DNA from: Thermus caldifontis
Lineage (GTDB): Bacteria; Deinococcota; Deinococci; Deinococcales; Thermaceae
Length of the DNA stretch: 64,000 nt
Reading direction: 5' to 3'
Assembly (NCBI RefSeq): GCF_003336745.1
Contig: NZ_QGMX01000001.1
Span: forward strand, 62,001-126,000
Position numbers and translations under genes: made by a program. Positions 17,449 to 25,534 of the stretch are shown one piece after another. Below the pieces are notes generated by a model. It was not told the origin of the DNA, did no database searches, and saw only the letters and a list, made by a program, of their open reading frames with translations. Positions within the stretch are counted from its first letter, which is position 1. The number at the start of each line of letters is the position of its first letter.

Positions 17449-18588
17449 CTACTTGGGTTCTCCGGGCCAATCCCCCACCACCCCAGGGGCCGCCCACTCC
17501 ATGGTGAGGAGCTCCTCGAGGGTGGCCTTTTTGCCCGCCGGGATCCGCACCCCTCCCTTGCGGTCCTGGATGGGACCCGTGAAGGGGTCAAAGGCGGGCT
17601 TCGGGCTCTGCATATCCTTCAGAAGAGCCATGATGCGGTCGTAGACGCTGACCTTCTTTCCGCCCACCGTCATCTGGGCCTTCTTCAAGAGGGGCACATG
17701 CTTGGGATTGATGGGAACCCCATAGTCCGCCCCCATCTCCACCGCCTTGTGCTGCAGGAGCCAGAAGTAGTCCACGTTCTCCAGGTTCTTGGGGGTGTAA
17801 ACACCCTCCTTCACCTTCTTGAGGAAGTCAATGTAGATCACATCCCAGTGGACGATCTGGCCGGAGACCACGTGGTCCGGGGCGAACTTCAGCATGGGGG
17901 TGTAGTGGCCAAAGGCGTAGGCCCCCTTCTTGGCCGCCGTCTGGATCACCGTGGGGGTGTCCTCGGTGAAGGCGAAGACGTCCGCCCCCTGGGCCAGAAG
18001 GGCCTCCGTGGCCTCCCTGGCCTTGGCCGGATCGTACCAGGCGTTAATCCAGCGCACCAGGACCTGGGTCTTGGGGTTCACCGCCCGAACCCCCAGGGTG
18101 AAGGCGTTGATGTGCCGCTTCACCTCGGGGATGGGGAAGGCGGCCACATACCCCACCTTGCCCGTCTTGGAAAGGGCCCCGGCGGCCAGGCCGTTCAGGT
18201 AGTAGACCTGGTAGAAGTCGGCCATGTAGGTGGCCACGTTGGGGGCCCGCTTGATCCCGGTGGCGTGGGCGAAGATGACGTTCGGGTATTTCTTCGCCCC
18301 CTCGAGGACCGCTTCCATGTAGCCGAAGCTGGTGGCAAAGATCACCTGGCACCCTTCCTTCACGAACCGGTCGATGACGGGAAGGGCCTGGGCTTCAGGA
18401 ACACTCTCCACGTACCGGGTTTCCAACCAGGGAAGAGCCGCTTCCGCCTTTTTGCGCCCCACATCGTGGGCATAGGTCCACCCCGCATCCCCGATGGGGC
18501 CCACGTAGATGAAGCAGGCCTTCAACTTATCCCCTTGGGCCCATGCCAACCCCAGCGCCAACAACAGCAAACCTAAAATCCTCCGCAT
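17449..18588 (-). CDS. BMP-family ABC transporter substrate-binding protein
   Basis: Periplasmic binding protein of the basic membrane protein (BMP/PnrA/Med) family, 379 residues; characterised members bind purine nucleosides. A signal peptide (LGLLLLALGLAWAQ) precedes the mature DKLKACFIYVGPIGDAGWTY, the standard family opening. There is no lipobox cysteine, so it is probably secreted rather than lipid-anchored. FAFTEDTPTVIQTA and HYTPMLKFAPDHVV match the C-terminal lobe. The ATG has a GGAGG site. It lies 3 nt downstream of the permease genes, last in the operon. Confidence 0.9.
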   Translation of the reverse strand: MRRILGLLLLALGLAWAQGDKLKACFIYVGPIGDAGWTYAHDVGRKKAEAALPWLETRYVESVPEAQALPVIDRFVKEGCQVIFATSFGYMEAVLEGAKKYPNVIFAHATGIKRAPNVATYMADFYQVYYLNGLAAGALSKTGKVGYVAAFPIPEVKRHINAFTLGVRAVNPKTQVLVRWINAWYDPAKAREATEALLAQGADVFAFTEDTPTVIQTAAKKGAYAFGHYTPMLKFAPDHVVSGQIVHWDVIYIDFLKKVKEGVYTPKNLENVDYFWLLQHKAVEMGADYGVPINPKHVPLLKKAQMTVGGKKVSVYDRIMALLKDMQSPKPAFDPFTGPIQDRKGGVRIPAGKKATLEELLTMEWAAPGVVGDWPGEPK

Positions 18589-18591
18589 ACT

Positions 18592-19425
18592 TTACCTCCC
18601 CCGGTCAAAGGGCTGGCCCAGGGCCTTGGGGGCCCGGGCGCGGCCCGAAAGGGCCAGGACCAGGATAACCAAAAGGTAGGGCATGGCGGCAAAGGCCTCC
18701 GACGGTATAGGTACACTGCCCTGCAAGCGGAACTGGAGAAAGAACAGGAGGCCGAAAAGGTAGGCCCCAAGGATGGCCCGCAAAGGCTGCCAGGCCGCCA
18801 GGATCACCAGGGCGATGGCCACCCACCCCAGCCCCGCCGTCATGCCGTCCGTCCAGGAGGGGCGGTAGGCCAGGGAAAGGTAGGCCCCCGCCAGGCCGAT
18901 CATCCCGCCCCCCAGGGCCAGGGCCAGGTACCGCACCCCATCCACGCTAACCCCAAAGAGATCCGCCGCCTTAGGGTTCTCCCCCACACTCCTCAGGTAG
19001 AGACCAAAACGCGTGCGGGAAAGCAGGAGGTGGAGGCCCAGGGCCAGGATCAAGGCCAGCACGGCCAACATCCCTTCCGGCAGAGGGTTGGGCAAGGGGG
19101 TTCCCTCGTACCGCTTCCCCAAAAGCCCCGAGGCCCCAAGCCCCAAGGCCGCCAGGGCGAGCCCCGCCACGAACTGGTTCGCCCTTAAGGAAACGGCGAA
19201 CACCCCCAGGAATAACCCCAGCAAAGACCCCACCCCCATCCCGGCCAGGACCCCCAACGCCGGATGGACCTTCAGCCCCACGGCAAAGGCTACCAGGGCG
19301 GAGAGGGCCATCATGCCCTCCACCCCCAGGTTCACCACCCCGCCCCGCTCGGAAAGAAGGGCCCCTAAGCAAGCCAGGAGGAGGGGAGTACCGAATAGAA
19401 CCGCACGCAAAAGGGCTTCTTCCAT
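18592..19425 (-). CDS. BMP-type ABC transporter permease (YufQ-like)
   Basis: A 277-residue membrane protein with about eight hydrophobic segments. It carries the NLGVEGMMALSALVAF motif near residue 32 that marks BMP-system permeases, and SVGENPKAADLFG near 145, the cytoplasmic loop that contacts the ATPase. It overlaps the larger permease gene by 1 nt. Together with the ATPase and binding protein it forms a complete importer, probably for nucleosides. Confidence 0.9.
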   Translation of the reverse strand: MEEALLRAVLFGTPLLLACLGALLSERGGVVNLGVEGMMALSALVAFAVGLKVHPALGVLAGMGVGSLLGLFLGVFAVSLRANQFVAGLALAALGLGASGLLGKRYEGTPLPNPLPEGMLAVLALILALGLHLLLSRTRFGLYLRSVGENPKAADLFGVSVDGVRYLALALGGGMIGLAGAYLSLAYRPSWTDGMTAGLGWVAIALVILAAWQPLRAILGAYLFGLLFFLQFRLQGSVPIPSEAFAAMPYLLVILVLALSGRARAPKALGQPFDRGR

Positions 19426-20474
19426 CAGCGCCTCCAGACCAAGCGGCGGCGGCTTAACGCCTCCGCCCCGATGAAGCTCAGGAGCAAAAGCCCCGCCGCC
19501 ACGTCCACCACCCGAAAGGGCATGGAAAGGGAAAGCTTTAGGGCATCCCCCCCCGCCAGGATGAGGCCCAAAAGGGGGGCGGTGAGGAGCACCCCAAGGG
19601 GCCTTCCCCTGGCCAACCAGGCCGCCAAGATGGCGGTAAAGCCATACCCCAAGGAAATCTGGGCTGGCTCCAGAAGCCTTAGATGGATTCCCGCCACCTC
19701 CCCCACCCCCGCAAGGCCCGCAAGGAAACCGGAAACAAGGGCCGAAAGGAGGATCAGCCTTCCCCCCTTAAGGCCCAAATACCGGGCAGCCTCCGGGTTT
19801 TCCCCCAGGATACGCCATTCAAAACCCAAGGGGGTGCGAAAGAGAAGAACCTGAAGCCCTAAGGCCGCCACCATCCCCAGAACCAAGGTAGGCCAGTGCA
19901 CCAGGGTGTCCCCTAGCCGGGGAAGCTGGGCTTCAGGGGGGAAGCGGTCGGTGTAGAGAAAGCCAAAAACCATCTGGCCCTTCCAGGGCCCCGCCACCAG
20001 ATAGACCACCAGGTAGTAGACCAGGTAGTTTTGCATGAGGGTGGTGAGGATCTCATTGACCCCGAAGCGCACCCGAAGCCAGGCGGCAAGCCCCGCCCAT
20101 AGGGCCCCCAAACTCCCCCCCAACAGGAACATCAAGGGCAGGCTCCAAAGCCCGGGAGGCAGGAAAAGGGCCACATAGGCTGCCCCCACCGCTCCCATGA
20201 GGAGCTGGCCCTCTGCTCCAATGTTGAAAAACCCGATCCTAAAGGCCAGGGCCAGGCCCGCCCCGATCAGGAGAAGGGGGATGGTGCGCCGCATCACCTC
20301 CGCCAGGCCCAGGGTATCCGTCAAGGGAGAAAGGAGAAGGGCATAGGCCTTGAGGGGCGGTACCCCATAGAGGAGAAAAAGCAGGCCAAGGCCCAAAAGG
20401 GCAAGGCCAAGGAACAGGGCATAGGTGAGAAGAACCTTCCTGGGCGAGGGGCTAGGATCCAGCTCCCACCTCAT
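19425..20474 (-). CDS. BMP-type ABC transporter permease (YufP-like)
   Basis: The larger partner permease, 349 residues and about nine hydrophobic segments. FFNIGAEGQLLMGAVGAAY near residue 86 and ILGENPEAARYLG near 225 are the equivalents of the motifs in the smaller permease. It overlaps the ATPase gene by 4 nt and the next permease by 1 nt, so the whole system is tightly coupled. Confidence 0.9.
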   Translation of the reverse strand: MRWELDPSPSPRKVLLTYALFLGLALLGLGLLFLLYGVPPLKAYALLLSPLTDTLGLAEVMRRTIPLLLIGAGLALAFRIGFFNIGAEGQLLMGAVGAAYVALFLPPGLWSLPLMFLLGGSLGALWAGLAAWLRVRFGVNEILTTLMQNYLVYYLVVYLVAGPWKGQMVFGFLYTDRFPPEAQLPRLGDTLVHWPTLVLGMVAALGLQVLLFRTPLGFEWRILGENPEAARYLGLKGGRLILLSALVSGFLAGLAGVGEVAGIHLRLLEPAQISLGYGFTAILAAWLARGRPLGVLLTAPLLGLILAGGDALKLSLSMPFRVVDVAAGLLLLSFIGAEALSRRRLVWRR

Positions 20475-21940
20475 ACCCGCCCCTCCGTCATCATCCGGCC
20501 CAGGCGCTCCCGGTCCGCCTCCTCCCGAGGAATGGGCCCCACAAAGCGGCCATGGTACAAGGCGGCTACCCGATGGGAAAGGCTTAGGATTTCGTCCAGG
20601 TCCTCGCTTACCAAGAGAACCGACGAGCCCTCCCGCACCAAATCCAGGATACGTTCATAAACTTCTTCCGCCGCCCCCACGTCCACCCCGTAGGTGGGAT
20701 GCATGGCCAAAAGCAAGCGGGGACCGCCCTGAAGCTCCCGGGCCAGGATCACCTTCTGCACGTTCCCCCCGGAAAGAAAACGCACCGGGGTGCGAGGGGA
20801 AGGGGTGCGGATGCCGTAGCGCCGGATCACGCCCTCCGCCTCCTTCTCCATGGCCCGGTAATCCAGTAGACCCCGGGGGGCAAAGCGCCGGTAGGTGCGC
20901 AGGGCCAGGTTCTCCGCCACGCTCATGCCCCCCACCACGCCCATGCTGCGCTCCTCGGGAATATGGGCCACCCCTAGGGCGAAGAGCCGGGCGGGATCCT
21001 GGGGCCACGCTGCCCCCAGAAAGCGCACCCTCCCCTGAAAGGGCCGAAGGCCGGCCAGGGCTTGCAAAAGCTCCGCCTGCCCACTTCCCGCCACCCCTGC
21101 GATCCCCAGCACCTCCCCCGCCTGCAAGGCGAAGGAAACCCCCTGTACGGGAAAACCATGCCGGGGCACCAGAAGGTCCTCCACCTCCAGGACCACTTCC
21201 GCCCGGGGTGGGGGAACCTTGGGGGGTGGGGCCAGGCTCCGGCCCACCATAAGGCGCACCAGGAGGTCCTTGTCCGCCTCCTGGCGTAAGACCTCCCCCA
21301 CCTTCTCCCCAGCCCGGAGCACGGCGATACGGTCGGCTATGGCCAAGACCTCGTCCAGCTTGTGGCTGATGAAGACGACGGAAAGACCCAGACCCTTTAG
21401 CCGCCGGATCTCCTGGAAAAGGGCCTCGGCTTCCTTGGGCGTCAAAACGCTGGTGGGCTCATCCAGGATGAGGACCTTGGGGCGGTTCAGAAGGGCGCGG
21501 AGGAGTTCTACCCTCTGCTTCTCCCCTGCGGAAAGGCGGGCCACGGGCGCCTCGAGGTCCACCCCCAAGGGATGCCCTTCCAAAAGCTTTTCCAGCCGCC
21601 GCACCAGGGCTCGGCGGGAGAAGACGGGAGGCAGGTCAAGCCCCAGGGCCAGGTTTTCGGCCACGGTGTGGGCCTCTATGAGCTCAGGATGCTGGGGCAC
21701 GAGGGCGATGCCCAGGCGCTGGGCCTCCTTGGGGGAAGGGATACGCACCTCCTTCCCCTGGAGAAGAATCCGCCCCTCATCGGGTGCGTACAAGCCATAA
21801 AGGATGCTCACCAGGGTGGTCTTCCCCGCCCCGTTCTCCCCCAAAAGGGCCAGGACCTCCCCAGGGGCCACCTCGAGGGTGATTCGGCGGTTGGCCACCA
21901 CAGGGCCAAAGCGCTTGGTGATGTTCTCCAGCTTCAGCAT
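20471..21940 (-). CDS. BMP-type ABC transporter ATP-binding protein, two ATPase domains
   Basis: An energy-coupling subunit of the sugar/nucleoside CUT2-like class with two tandem ABC domains (489 residues). Domain 1: Walker A GENGAGKTT near residue 33, signature LSAGEKQRVEL near 136, Walker B KVLILDEPTSVL. Domain 2: degenerate Walker A GVAGSGQAEL near 283, signature LSGGNVQKVILARE near 390. One intact and one degenerate site is normal for this class. The start is placed at MLKLENITKRFG; the in-frame TTG four codons upstream is less likely. First gene of the operon. Confidence 0.92.
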   Translation of the reverse strand: MLKLENITKRFGPVVANRRITLEVAPGEVLALLGENGAGKTTLVSILYGLYAPDEGRILLQGKEVRIPSPKEAQRLGIALVPQHPELIEAHTVAENLALGLDLPPVFSRRALVRRLEKLLEGHPLGVDLEAPVARLSAGEKQRVELLRALLNRPKVLILDEPTSVLTPKEAEALFQEIRRLKGLGLSVVFISHKLDEVLAIADRIAVLRAGEKVGEVLRQEADKDLLVRLMVGRSLAPPPKVPPPRAEVVLEVEDLLVPRHGFPVQGVSFALQAGEVLGIAGVAGSGQAELLQALAGLRPFQGRVRFLGAAWPQDPARLFALGVAHIPEERSMGVVGGMSVAENLALRTYRRFAPRGLLDYRAMEKEAEGVIRRYGIRTPSPRTPVRFLSGGNVQKVILARELQGGPRLLLAMHPTYGVDVGAAEEVYERILDLVREGSSVLLVSEDLDEILSLSHRVAALYHGRFVGPIPREEADRERLGRMMTEGRV

Positions 21941-22044
21941 GGACCGGGCCAAAGCCCGGCCTTGAGAATACCATGTGTGGGCTAAAGCCTCCCCTACGCC
22001 CAGTGGGTACCAGGCGACAAGCAGTAGCGAAGCCGTAGCAGGAA

Positions 22045-22068
22045 CCCCCCGGCCACGCTACCGGGGGG
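22045..22068 (-). terminator. Hairpin downstream of the tRNA cluster
   Basis: An 8-bp stem CCCCCCGG / CCGGGGGG with an 8-nt loop lies 21 nt after the 3' end of tRNA-Arg. Only a short TT follows on the minus strand, so it is a strong stem with a weak U-tract. Confidence 0.6.
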
Positions 22069-22089
22069 TAAAGCATTGTGTCCTGGAGC

Positions 22090-22165
22090 TGGCGGGCCCG
22101 GAGGGATTCGAACCCCCGACCTACCGCTTAGAAGGCGGCTGCTCTGTCCCCTGAGCTACGGGCCC
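22090..22165 (-). tRNA. tRNA-Arg (anticodon TCT)
   Basis: 76-nt cloverleaf with encoded CCA. The acceptor stem GGGCCCG pairs with CGGGCCC, the T-arm carries GGTTCGAATCC, and the anticodon loop CTTCTAA gives TCT. Last of three tRNA genes in one transcript. Confidence 0.97.
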
Positions 22166-22202
22166 ATAAACGAAGCCGGGGTGTGGGTTCACCCCGGCCA
22201 TT

Positions 22203-22278
22203 TGGAGCGGGAGACGGGACTCGAACCCGCGACCCTCGGCTTGGAAGGCCGATGCTCTACCAACTGAGCTACTCCCGC
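22203..22278 (-). tRNA. tRNA-Gly (anticodon TCC)
   Basis: 76-nt cloverleaf with encoded CCA. The acceptor GCGGGAG pairs with CTCCCGC, the T-arm has GGTTCGAGTCC, and the anticodon loop CTTCCAA gives TCC. It is separated by 1 nt from tRNA-Pro. Confidence 0.97.
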
Positions 22279-22279
22279 G

Positions 22280-22356
22280 TGGTCGGGGCGGCCCGATTTG
22301 AACGGGCGACCCCCTGCTCCCAAAGCAGGTGCGCTACCGGCCTGCGCTACGCCCCG
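22280..22356 (-). tRNA. tRNA-Pro (anticodon TGG)
   Basis: 77-nt cloverleaf with encoded CCA. The acceptor CGGGGCG pairs with CGCCCCG, the T-arm has CGTTCAAATCG, and the anticodon loop TTTGGGA gives TGG. First gene of the Pro-Gly-Arg cluster, about 20 bp downstream of its promoter. Confidence 0.97.
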
Positions 22357-22376
22357 GGGCGGCCACCCCAAAGGCC

Positions 22377-22418
22377 ACGATAACACTTGACCCTAAGAGG
22401 GTCAAGGCATGCTACAAT
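22377..22418. promoter_or_regulatory. Overlapping divergent promoters of the tRNA cluster and tatA, built on a palindrome
   Basis: A perfect 9-bp inverted repeat CTTGACCCT-AAG-AGGGTCAAG fills 22386-22406, placing a TTGACC -35 box on each strand. For the tRNAs (minus), TTGACC at 22400-22405 is 17 bp from TATCGT at 22377-22382. For tatA (plus), a TACAAT -10 at 22413-22418 with an upstream TG ends 6 nt before the ATG; its distance to the plus-strand TTGACC is 20 bp, longer than ideal. Confidence 0.65.
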
Positions 22419-22424
22419 GGCCCC

Positions 22425-22589
22425 ATGCGCTTAGGTCCAGTGGAAATCCTCCTTATCCTTTTGGTCATCCTCCTCCTTTTCGGCGCCAAGAAGCTTCCCG
22501 AGCTGGCCCGGGGCATTGGCCAGTCGGCGAAGGAGTTCAAAAAGGGGCTTCAGGAGGGGGAGGAGAAGAAGGAAGAGCCTAAGGCCTGA
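22425..22589 (+). CDS. tatA: Sec-independent (Tat) translocase subunit TatA/E
   Basis: A 54-residue protein with one N-terminal membrane helix ([14 protein letters not shown]), the FG hinge, and the amphipathic helix [20 protein letters not shown], ending in a charged tail. This is the minimal TatA/E layout for the twin-arginine pathway. The start is leaderless (TACAAT six bases before ATG). Its end overlaps the convergent fdhD end by 11 bp. It lies beside an operon whose catalytic subunit has a Tat signal; TatC is not in the window. Confidence 0.93.
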   Translation: MRLGPVEILLILLVILLLFGAKKLPELARGIGQSAKEFKKGLQEGEEKKEEPKA

Positions 22590-23316
22590 GGATCTCCTCG
22601 GGTACGGGCATACCGCCTGGGGCATAGAGGCGGTAGCCGGTGGGGCGCACGTAGGAGGCCAGGGCCAGGCCGTAGCGCCGCGCCAGGCCTACCGCGGGAG
22701 CCGTCGCCCCCGTACGGCTTACCAGGAGCACCGCCCCCATCCCGATGGCCTTAGCCGCCATCTCCTGGCTTACCCGCCCCGTAACCGCCACCGCCACAGG
22801 GGGCCTGACCCCCTCCAAAAGCATGTAGCCGGCCAAGCGGTCCACGGCATTGTGGCGGCCGATGTCCTCGTTGAGATAGAGAAGCCGCCCGGCCAGGTCA
22901 AAAAGGGCCGCACCGTGGATGCCCCGCGTCTGGGCGTACCGAACCGCATTCTGGCGGAGCTGGGCCATAAGCCTTAGGGGAAGCTCAGGGTCCAAGGACA
23001 CCGTGGGCAAAGGGACAAGCTGGGGTTCGCCATAGCGCAACCCCGCAGCGCAGCCGCTATCCCGCACCCCCACGCCCTTTTCGGGATCCGTGGGCAGGTC
23101 CACGGCCACCACCCCCTCGCCCACGCGCCAGCGCACCCCCTCGAGGCCCGAAAGCACCCCGCTCAGGAAAAGGTGGCCGAGGGCCAGATAGACCTCGTCC
23201 CCGGGGGTGTAACTGAAGGAAGCCCAGGGCTTGCCGTTCACCGCCAAGAGGAACCGCCCCTCCTCCGGCAGGGGGAAAACCTCCGGCGTAAAACGGCCCC
23301 CTTCAAACCTCCACAT
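22579..23316 (-). CDS. fdhD: FdhD, sulfurtransferase for formate dehydrogenase
   Basis: Accessory protein that passes sulfur from a cysteine desulfurase to the molybdenum cofactor of formate dehydrogenase. 245 residues from the ATG of [10 protein letters not shown], which has GGAGGAAGAGG upstream. Family features: [11 protein letters not shown], the [16 protein letters not shown] motif near residue 150, and [13 protein letters not shown] near 180. The reactive cysteine region reads [11 protein letters not shown], with one cysteine where a CXXC is usual. Overlaps fdhE by 14 nt, last gene of the fdh operon. Confidence 0.92.
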   Translation of the reverse strand: MWRFEGGRFTPEVFPLPEEGRFLLAVNGKPWASFSYTPGDEVYLALGHLFLSGVLSGLEGVRWRVGEGVVAVDLPTDPEKGVGVRDSGCAAGLRYGEPQLVPLPTVSLDPELPLRLMAQLRQNAVRYAQTRGIHGAALFDLAGRLLYLNEDIGRHNAVDRLAGYMLLEGVRPPVAVAVTGRVSQEMAAKAIGMGAVLLVSRTGATAPAVGLARRYGLALASYVRPTGYRLYAPGGMPVPEEILRP

Positions 23317-23914
23317 CCTCTTCCTCCGCCAGGGCATACCAAGCAGCCCGGGACCTAAGGGCGGGTAGATCCAGCTCCGCTTTGAGCCTTAGGTCCTGAG
23401 CCACAAAGCGCTCCCCGCAGGAGCGGCACATGTAAACCCGGTAAGGGCCCTCCTCGTAGTACGCCAGGTGGTCCGCCCGGGCCTCTCCGCAGTAGGGACA
23501 GGCTAAGCGCAAGGCCCGGAAGCTCGTATCGCAAAAGGCGCAGACGTGAAAGCGACGCCCCTCCGCATCCAGGTATCCCACATCCGGGAAACCCCCGCAC
23601 GTGGGGCAACGCTCTGCCCAACCCTCCCCACGGAGGCCATTCCTCCCTTCTTCCGGCCAGTAAATAAGCCGCAAGGCCTGGTGAAGCCAAAAGGCGTAGG
23701 CGGCATCCTCCGGAACCTCACCCCTTCGCAAGCGTTTCGCGTCCTGCAAGAGCTTGTCTTGGGTGGGAAGCCGCACGCCCGAAAGAAGGCCTGGAGCCAC
23801 CTGCTCCACCGCCTGCTGCACATCCCGTAGAGCTTCTTTTAAGGCTTCCGGCCAGGGTTCACGACGCTTCTCAAGCTGGCTCAACCTCCGGTGCACCGCC
23901 TCCAGGATTTCCAC
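23303..23914 (-). CDS. fdhE: FdhE, formate dehydrogenase accessory protein
   Basis: A rubredoxin-like zinc/iron protein needed to assemble active formate dehydrogenase. 203 residues, shorter than the E. coli protein. Four CXXC motifs are visible: CPTCGG and CAFC in the middle, CPYCG, then CRSCG, enough for two metal sites. The GTG start has a strong AAAGGAGG site. Lies 60 bp after the NrfD-type gene, with a hairpin in between. Confidence 0.9.
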   Translation of the reverse strand: MEILEAVHRRLSQLEKRREPWPEALKEALRDVQQAVEQVAPGLLSGVRLPTQDKLLQDAKRLRRGEVPEDAAYAFWLHQALRLIYWPEEGRNGLRGEGWAERCPTCGGFPDVGYLDAEGRRFHVCAFCDTSFRALRLACPYCGEARADHLAYYEEGPYRVYMCRSCGERFVAQDLRLKAELDLPALRSRAAWYALAEEEDVEV

Positions 23915-23942
23915 GGGCTTACCTCCTTTAGGGTAAAGGGTA

Positions 23943-23966
23943 CCCCCGCCCCTATAGGGGCGGGGG
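23943..23966 (-). promoter_or_regulatory. Strong GC hairpin between the structural and accessory fdh genes
   Basis: A 10-bp perfect stem CCCCCGCCCC / GGGGCGGGGG with a TATA loop, about 30 nt ahead of the fdhE start. There is no proper U-tract, so it looks more like a partial terminator or an RNA-stability element that lowers expression of fdhE and fdhD relative to the enzyme subunits. Confidence 0.6.
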
Positions 23967-23974
23967 CTTTAAAG

Positions 23975-24751
23975 TTACACTTGGCCTGCCATTACCACGA
24001 AGTAGCGGAGAAGGAAAGCCCCCACCAGGGTGAGAAGGGCCGCTAGGGCCACGTTCCTCCGCTCCAAGAAAAGGGGCAGACCCCACCCTACCACCACAAA
24101 CCCCCAGAAGGCCCAGGCCAGAGGACCTACCAGGAGGGCCAAAACACCAGGAGTCGCAGCCGGATACGTCCAGATGAGGTGCAAAGCCAAGACTGCCCCT
24201 TCCACAAGGGCAGAGACGGTGACCAAACGGCTCAGCTTCTCGTGGGGGTACCAAAGCTGCAAAAGCGCCCCTCCCGCCGTGGCCGCCGAGGCCAGGAAGA
24301 GCCAGGGAAGCAGGGGGGAGGCATTCCAGAAGGGCTTGGCGGTTTGCATCAGGAGCACCGCGGTGTACCCCACCACCAAGGCCACCAGCACCGCCACTCC
24401 CTGCTGCACTCCCCTAGAGGTGGGCCCGAGGTAGACCCACAAAAGCCCAGCCCCAGCCAGGACCAAGAACCAACTGCCCAGCCACATGACCGAAGCCGGG
24501 TAAAGGCCATTCAAGAGAAGGTTGAGAAACCGCAAAGGCTGGCCCAGGTCTATGACCAGCAAACCGGCGCCCACCACCACCCCTAGAAACGCCCACAGGG
24601 CGCTACGGCGCACCAAGCCCTGGTCCTTGCCGTAGAAGAGGACGCTCAGCAGGTAAGCCCCCCCTGTGGTTCCCGCCAGGAAAAAGTAAAGGGCAATCCA
24701 AAGACCCCAGTGCTCCTCGCCTATAGGGTTAGGAAGGTTTACGGTGATCAT
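23975..24751 (-). CDS. NrfD-type membrane subunit of formate dehydrogenase
   Basis: A 258-residue membrane protein with about eight hydrophobic helices in the NrfD/polysulfide-reductase C fold. It opens HWGLWIALYFFLAGTTGGAY, a family hallmark. Such subunits carry no haem and bind quinone. Gene order (catalytic, Fe-S, NrfD) suggests it anchors formate dehydrogenase and passes formate electrons to menaquinone, instead of the cytochrome b subunit of E. coli FdnI. Overlaps the Fe-S gene by 4 nt. Confidence 0.9.
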   Translation of the reverse strand: MITVNLPNPIGEEHWGLWIALYFFLAGTTGGAYLLSVLFYGKDQGLVRRSALWAFLGVVVGAGLLVIDLGQPLRFLNLLLNGLYPASVMWLGSWFLVLAGAGLLWVYLGPTSRGVQQGVAVLVALVVGYTAVLLMQTAKPFWNASPLLPWLFLASAATAGGALLQLWYPHEKLSRLVTVSALVEGAVLALHLIWTYPAATPGVLALLVGPLAWAFWGFVVVGWGLPLFLERRNVALAALLTLVGAFLLRYFVVMAGQV

Positions 24752-25524
24752 TGGCCGCCTCCTTTAAGGGCTTCGCGCCGCTCCACGATGAACTTAAGCC
24801 CAGCCCCCAACACCGCAGCGGCTATACCTGCGGAAAGCCAGCCCGTAGCCGCCCGCTTCTCCGCCTCCCGCACCGCCTTGGGCAGGTCGTACTGGCTTGG
24901 GTGCTCGGTGAGCACATAGAGGACATGGGTGCCACCAAGCTCCGCCAGGCCGTACACATTGGCCCTGGCATAACCCCGCTCCTTGAGCGCCCGCACCCTT
25001 TCTTCTGCCATAGCCCGAATCTCCTGGTACGTCCCAAAGGTCAGGGCATCGGCGGGACAGGCCTTGACGCATGCGGGCTGGTCCCCATGGGAAATCCGGT
25101 CGTAGCACATGGTGCACTTGTGGACCACCCCTTTAGCCTCGTCAAAGTGGACAGCCTCATAGGGGCAGGCCTGGACGCAGGAACGGCAACCAATACAGGT
25201 CTTCTCGTCCACCGTAACCACCCCGCCCTCCCGGTGGGCCATAGCCCCCGTGGGGCAGGCGCTTACGCAGGGGGCATGGGTGCAGTGCATGCAGGAACCG
25301 CGGATGAAGTCAAAGTACGGGTCGCCTTCCGGCTTCAGGCCCTCGTAGTAGCGCATGGTGATCCAGGTGTGGGCCGTAAGCTTAGGCGGGTTGGCGTAGC
25401 TCCCCCGGTTTTTGGTCTTTTCGGCCTCGAGGTCGTTCCACTGCTTGCAGGCCACCTGGCAAGCTTTGCAGCCGATACAGCGGCTGGCGTCAAACAGGAT
25501 GGCATAGTCCTTCGGGTTCGGCAT
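24748..25524 (-). CDS. Formate dehydrogenase iron-sulfur (beta) subunit
   Basis: 258 residues with four cysteine clusters for four [4Fe-4S] centres: CIGCKACQVAC near residue 17, CTHAPCVSACP near 92, CIGCRSCVQACP near 125 and CTMCYDR...CVKACP near 150. A hydrophobic segment near the C-terminus (GWLSAGIAAAVLGAGLKF) would tether it to the membrane, as in FdnH. The start is placed at MPNPKDYAILFD; eight more in-frame codons upstream overlap the spacer. It relays electrons from the catalytic subunit to the NrfD anchor. Confidence 0.93.
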   Translation of the reverse strand: MPNPKDYAILFDASRCIGCKACQVACKQWNDLEAEKTKNRGSYANPPKLTAHTWITMRYYEGLKPEGDPYFDFIRGSCMHCTHAPCVSACPTGAMAHREGGVVTVDEKTCIGCRSCVQACPYEAVHFDEAKGVVHKCTMCYDRISHGDQPACVKACPADALTFGTYQEIRAMAEERVRALKERGYARANVYGLAELGGTHVLYVLTEHPSQYDLPKAVREAEKRAATGWLSAGIAAAVLGAGLKFIVERREALKGGGQ

Positions 25525-25534
25525 TCCCCACCTC

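Noticed and set aside
17698-18576. 292-codon plus-strand open frame opposite the BMP binding protein
   Set aside because: Antisense shadow with repetitive composition; the minus strand has a signal peptide and family motifs.
21941-22089. Purine riboswitch ahead of the BMP transporter operon
   Set aside because: The 149-bp leader holds the tRNA terminator and a small GC hairpin, but I could not find a purine-aptamer core of three paired stems with its conserved loop sequences.
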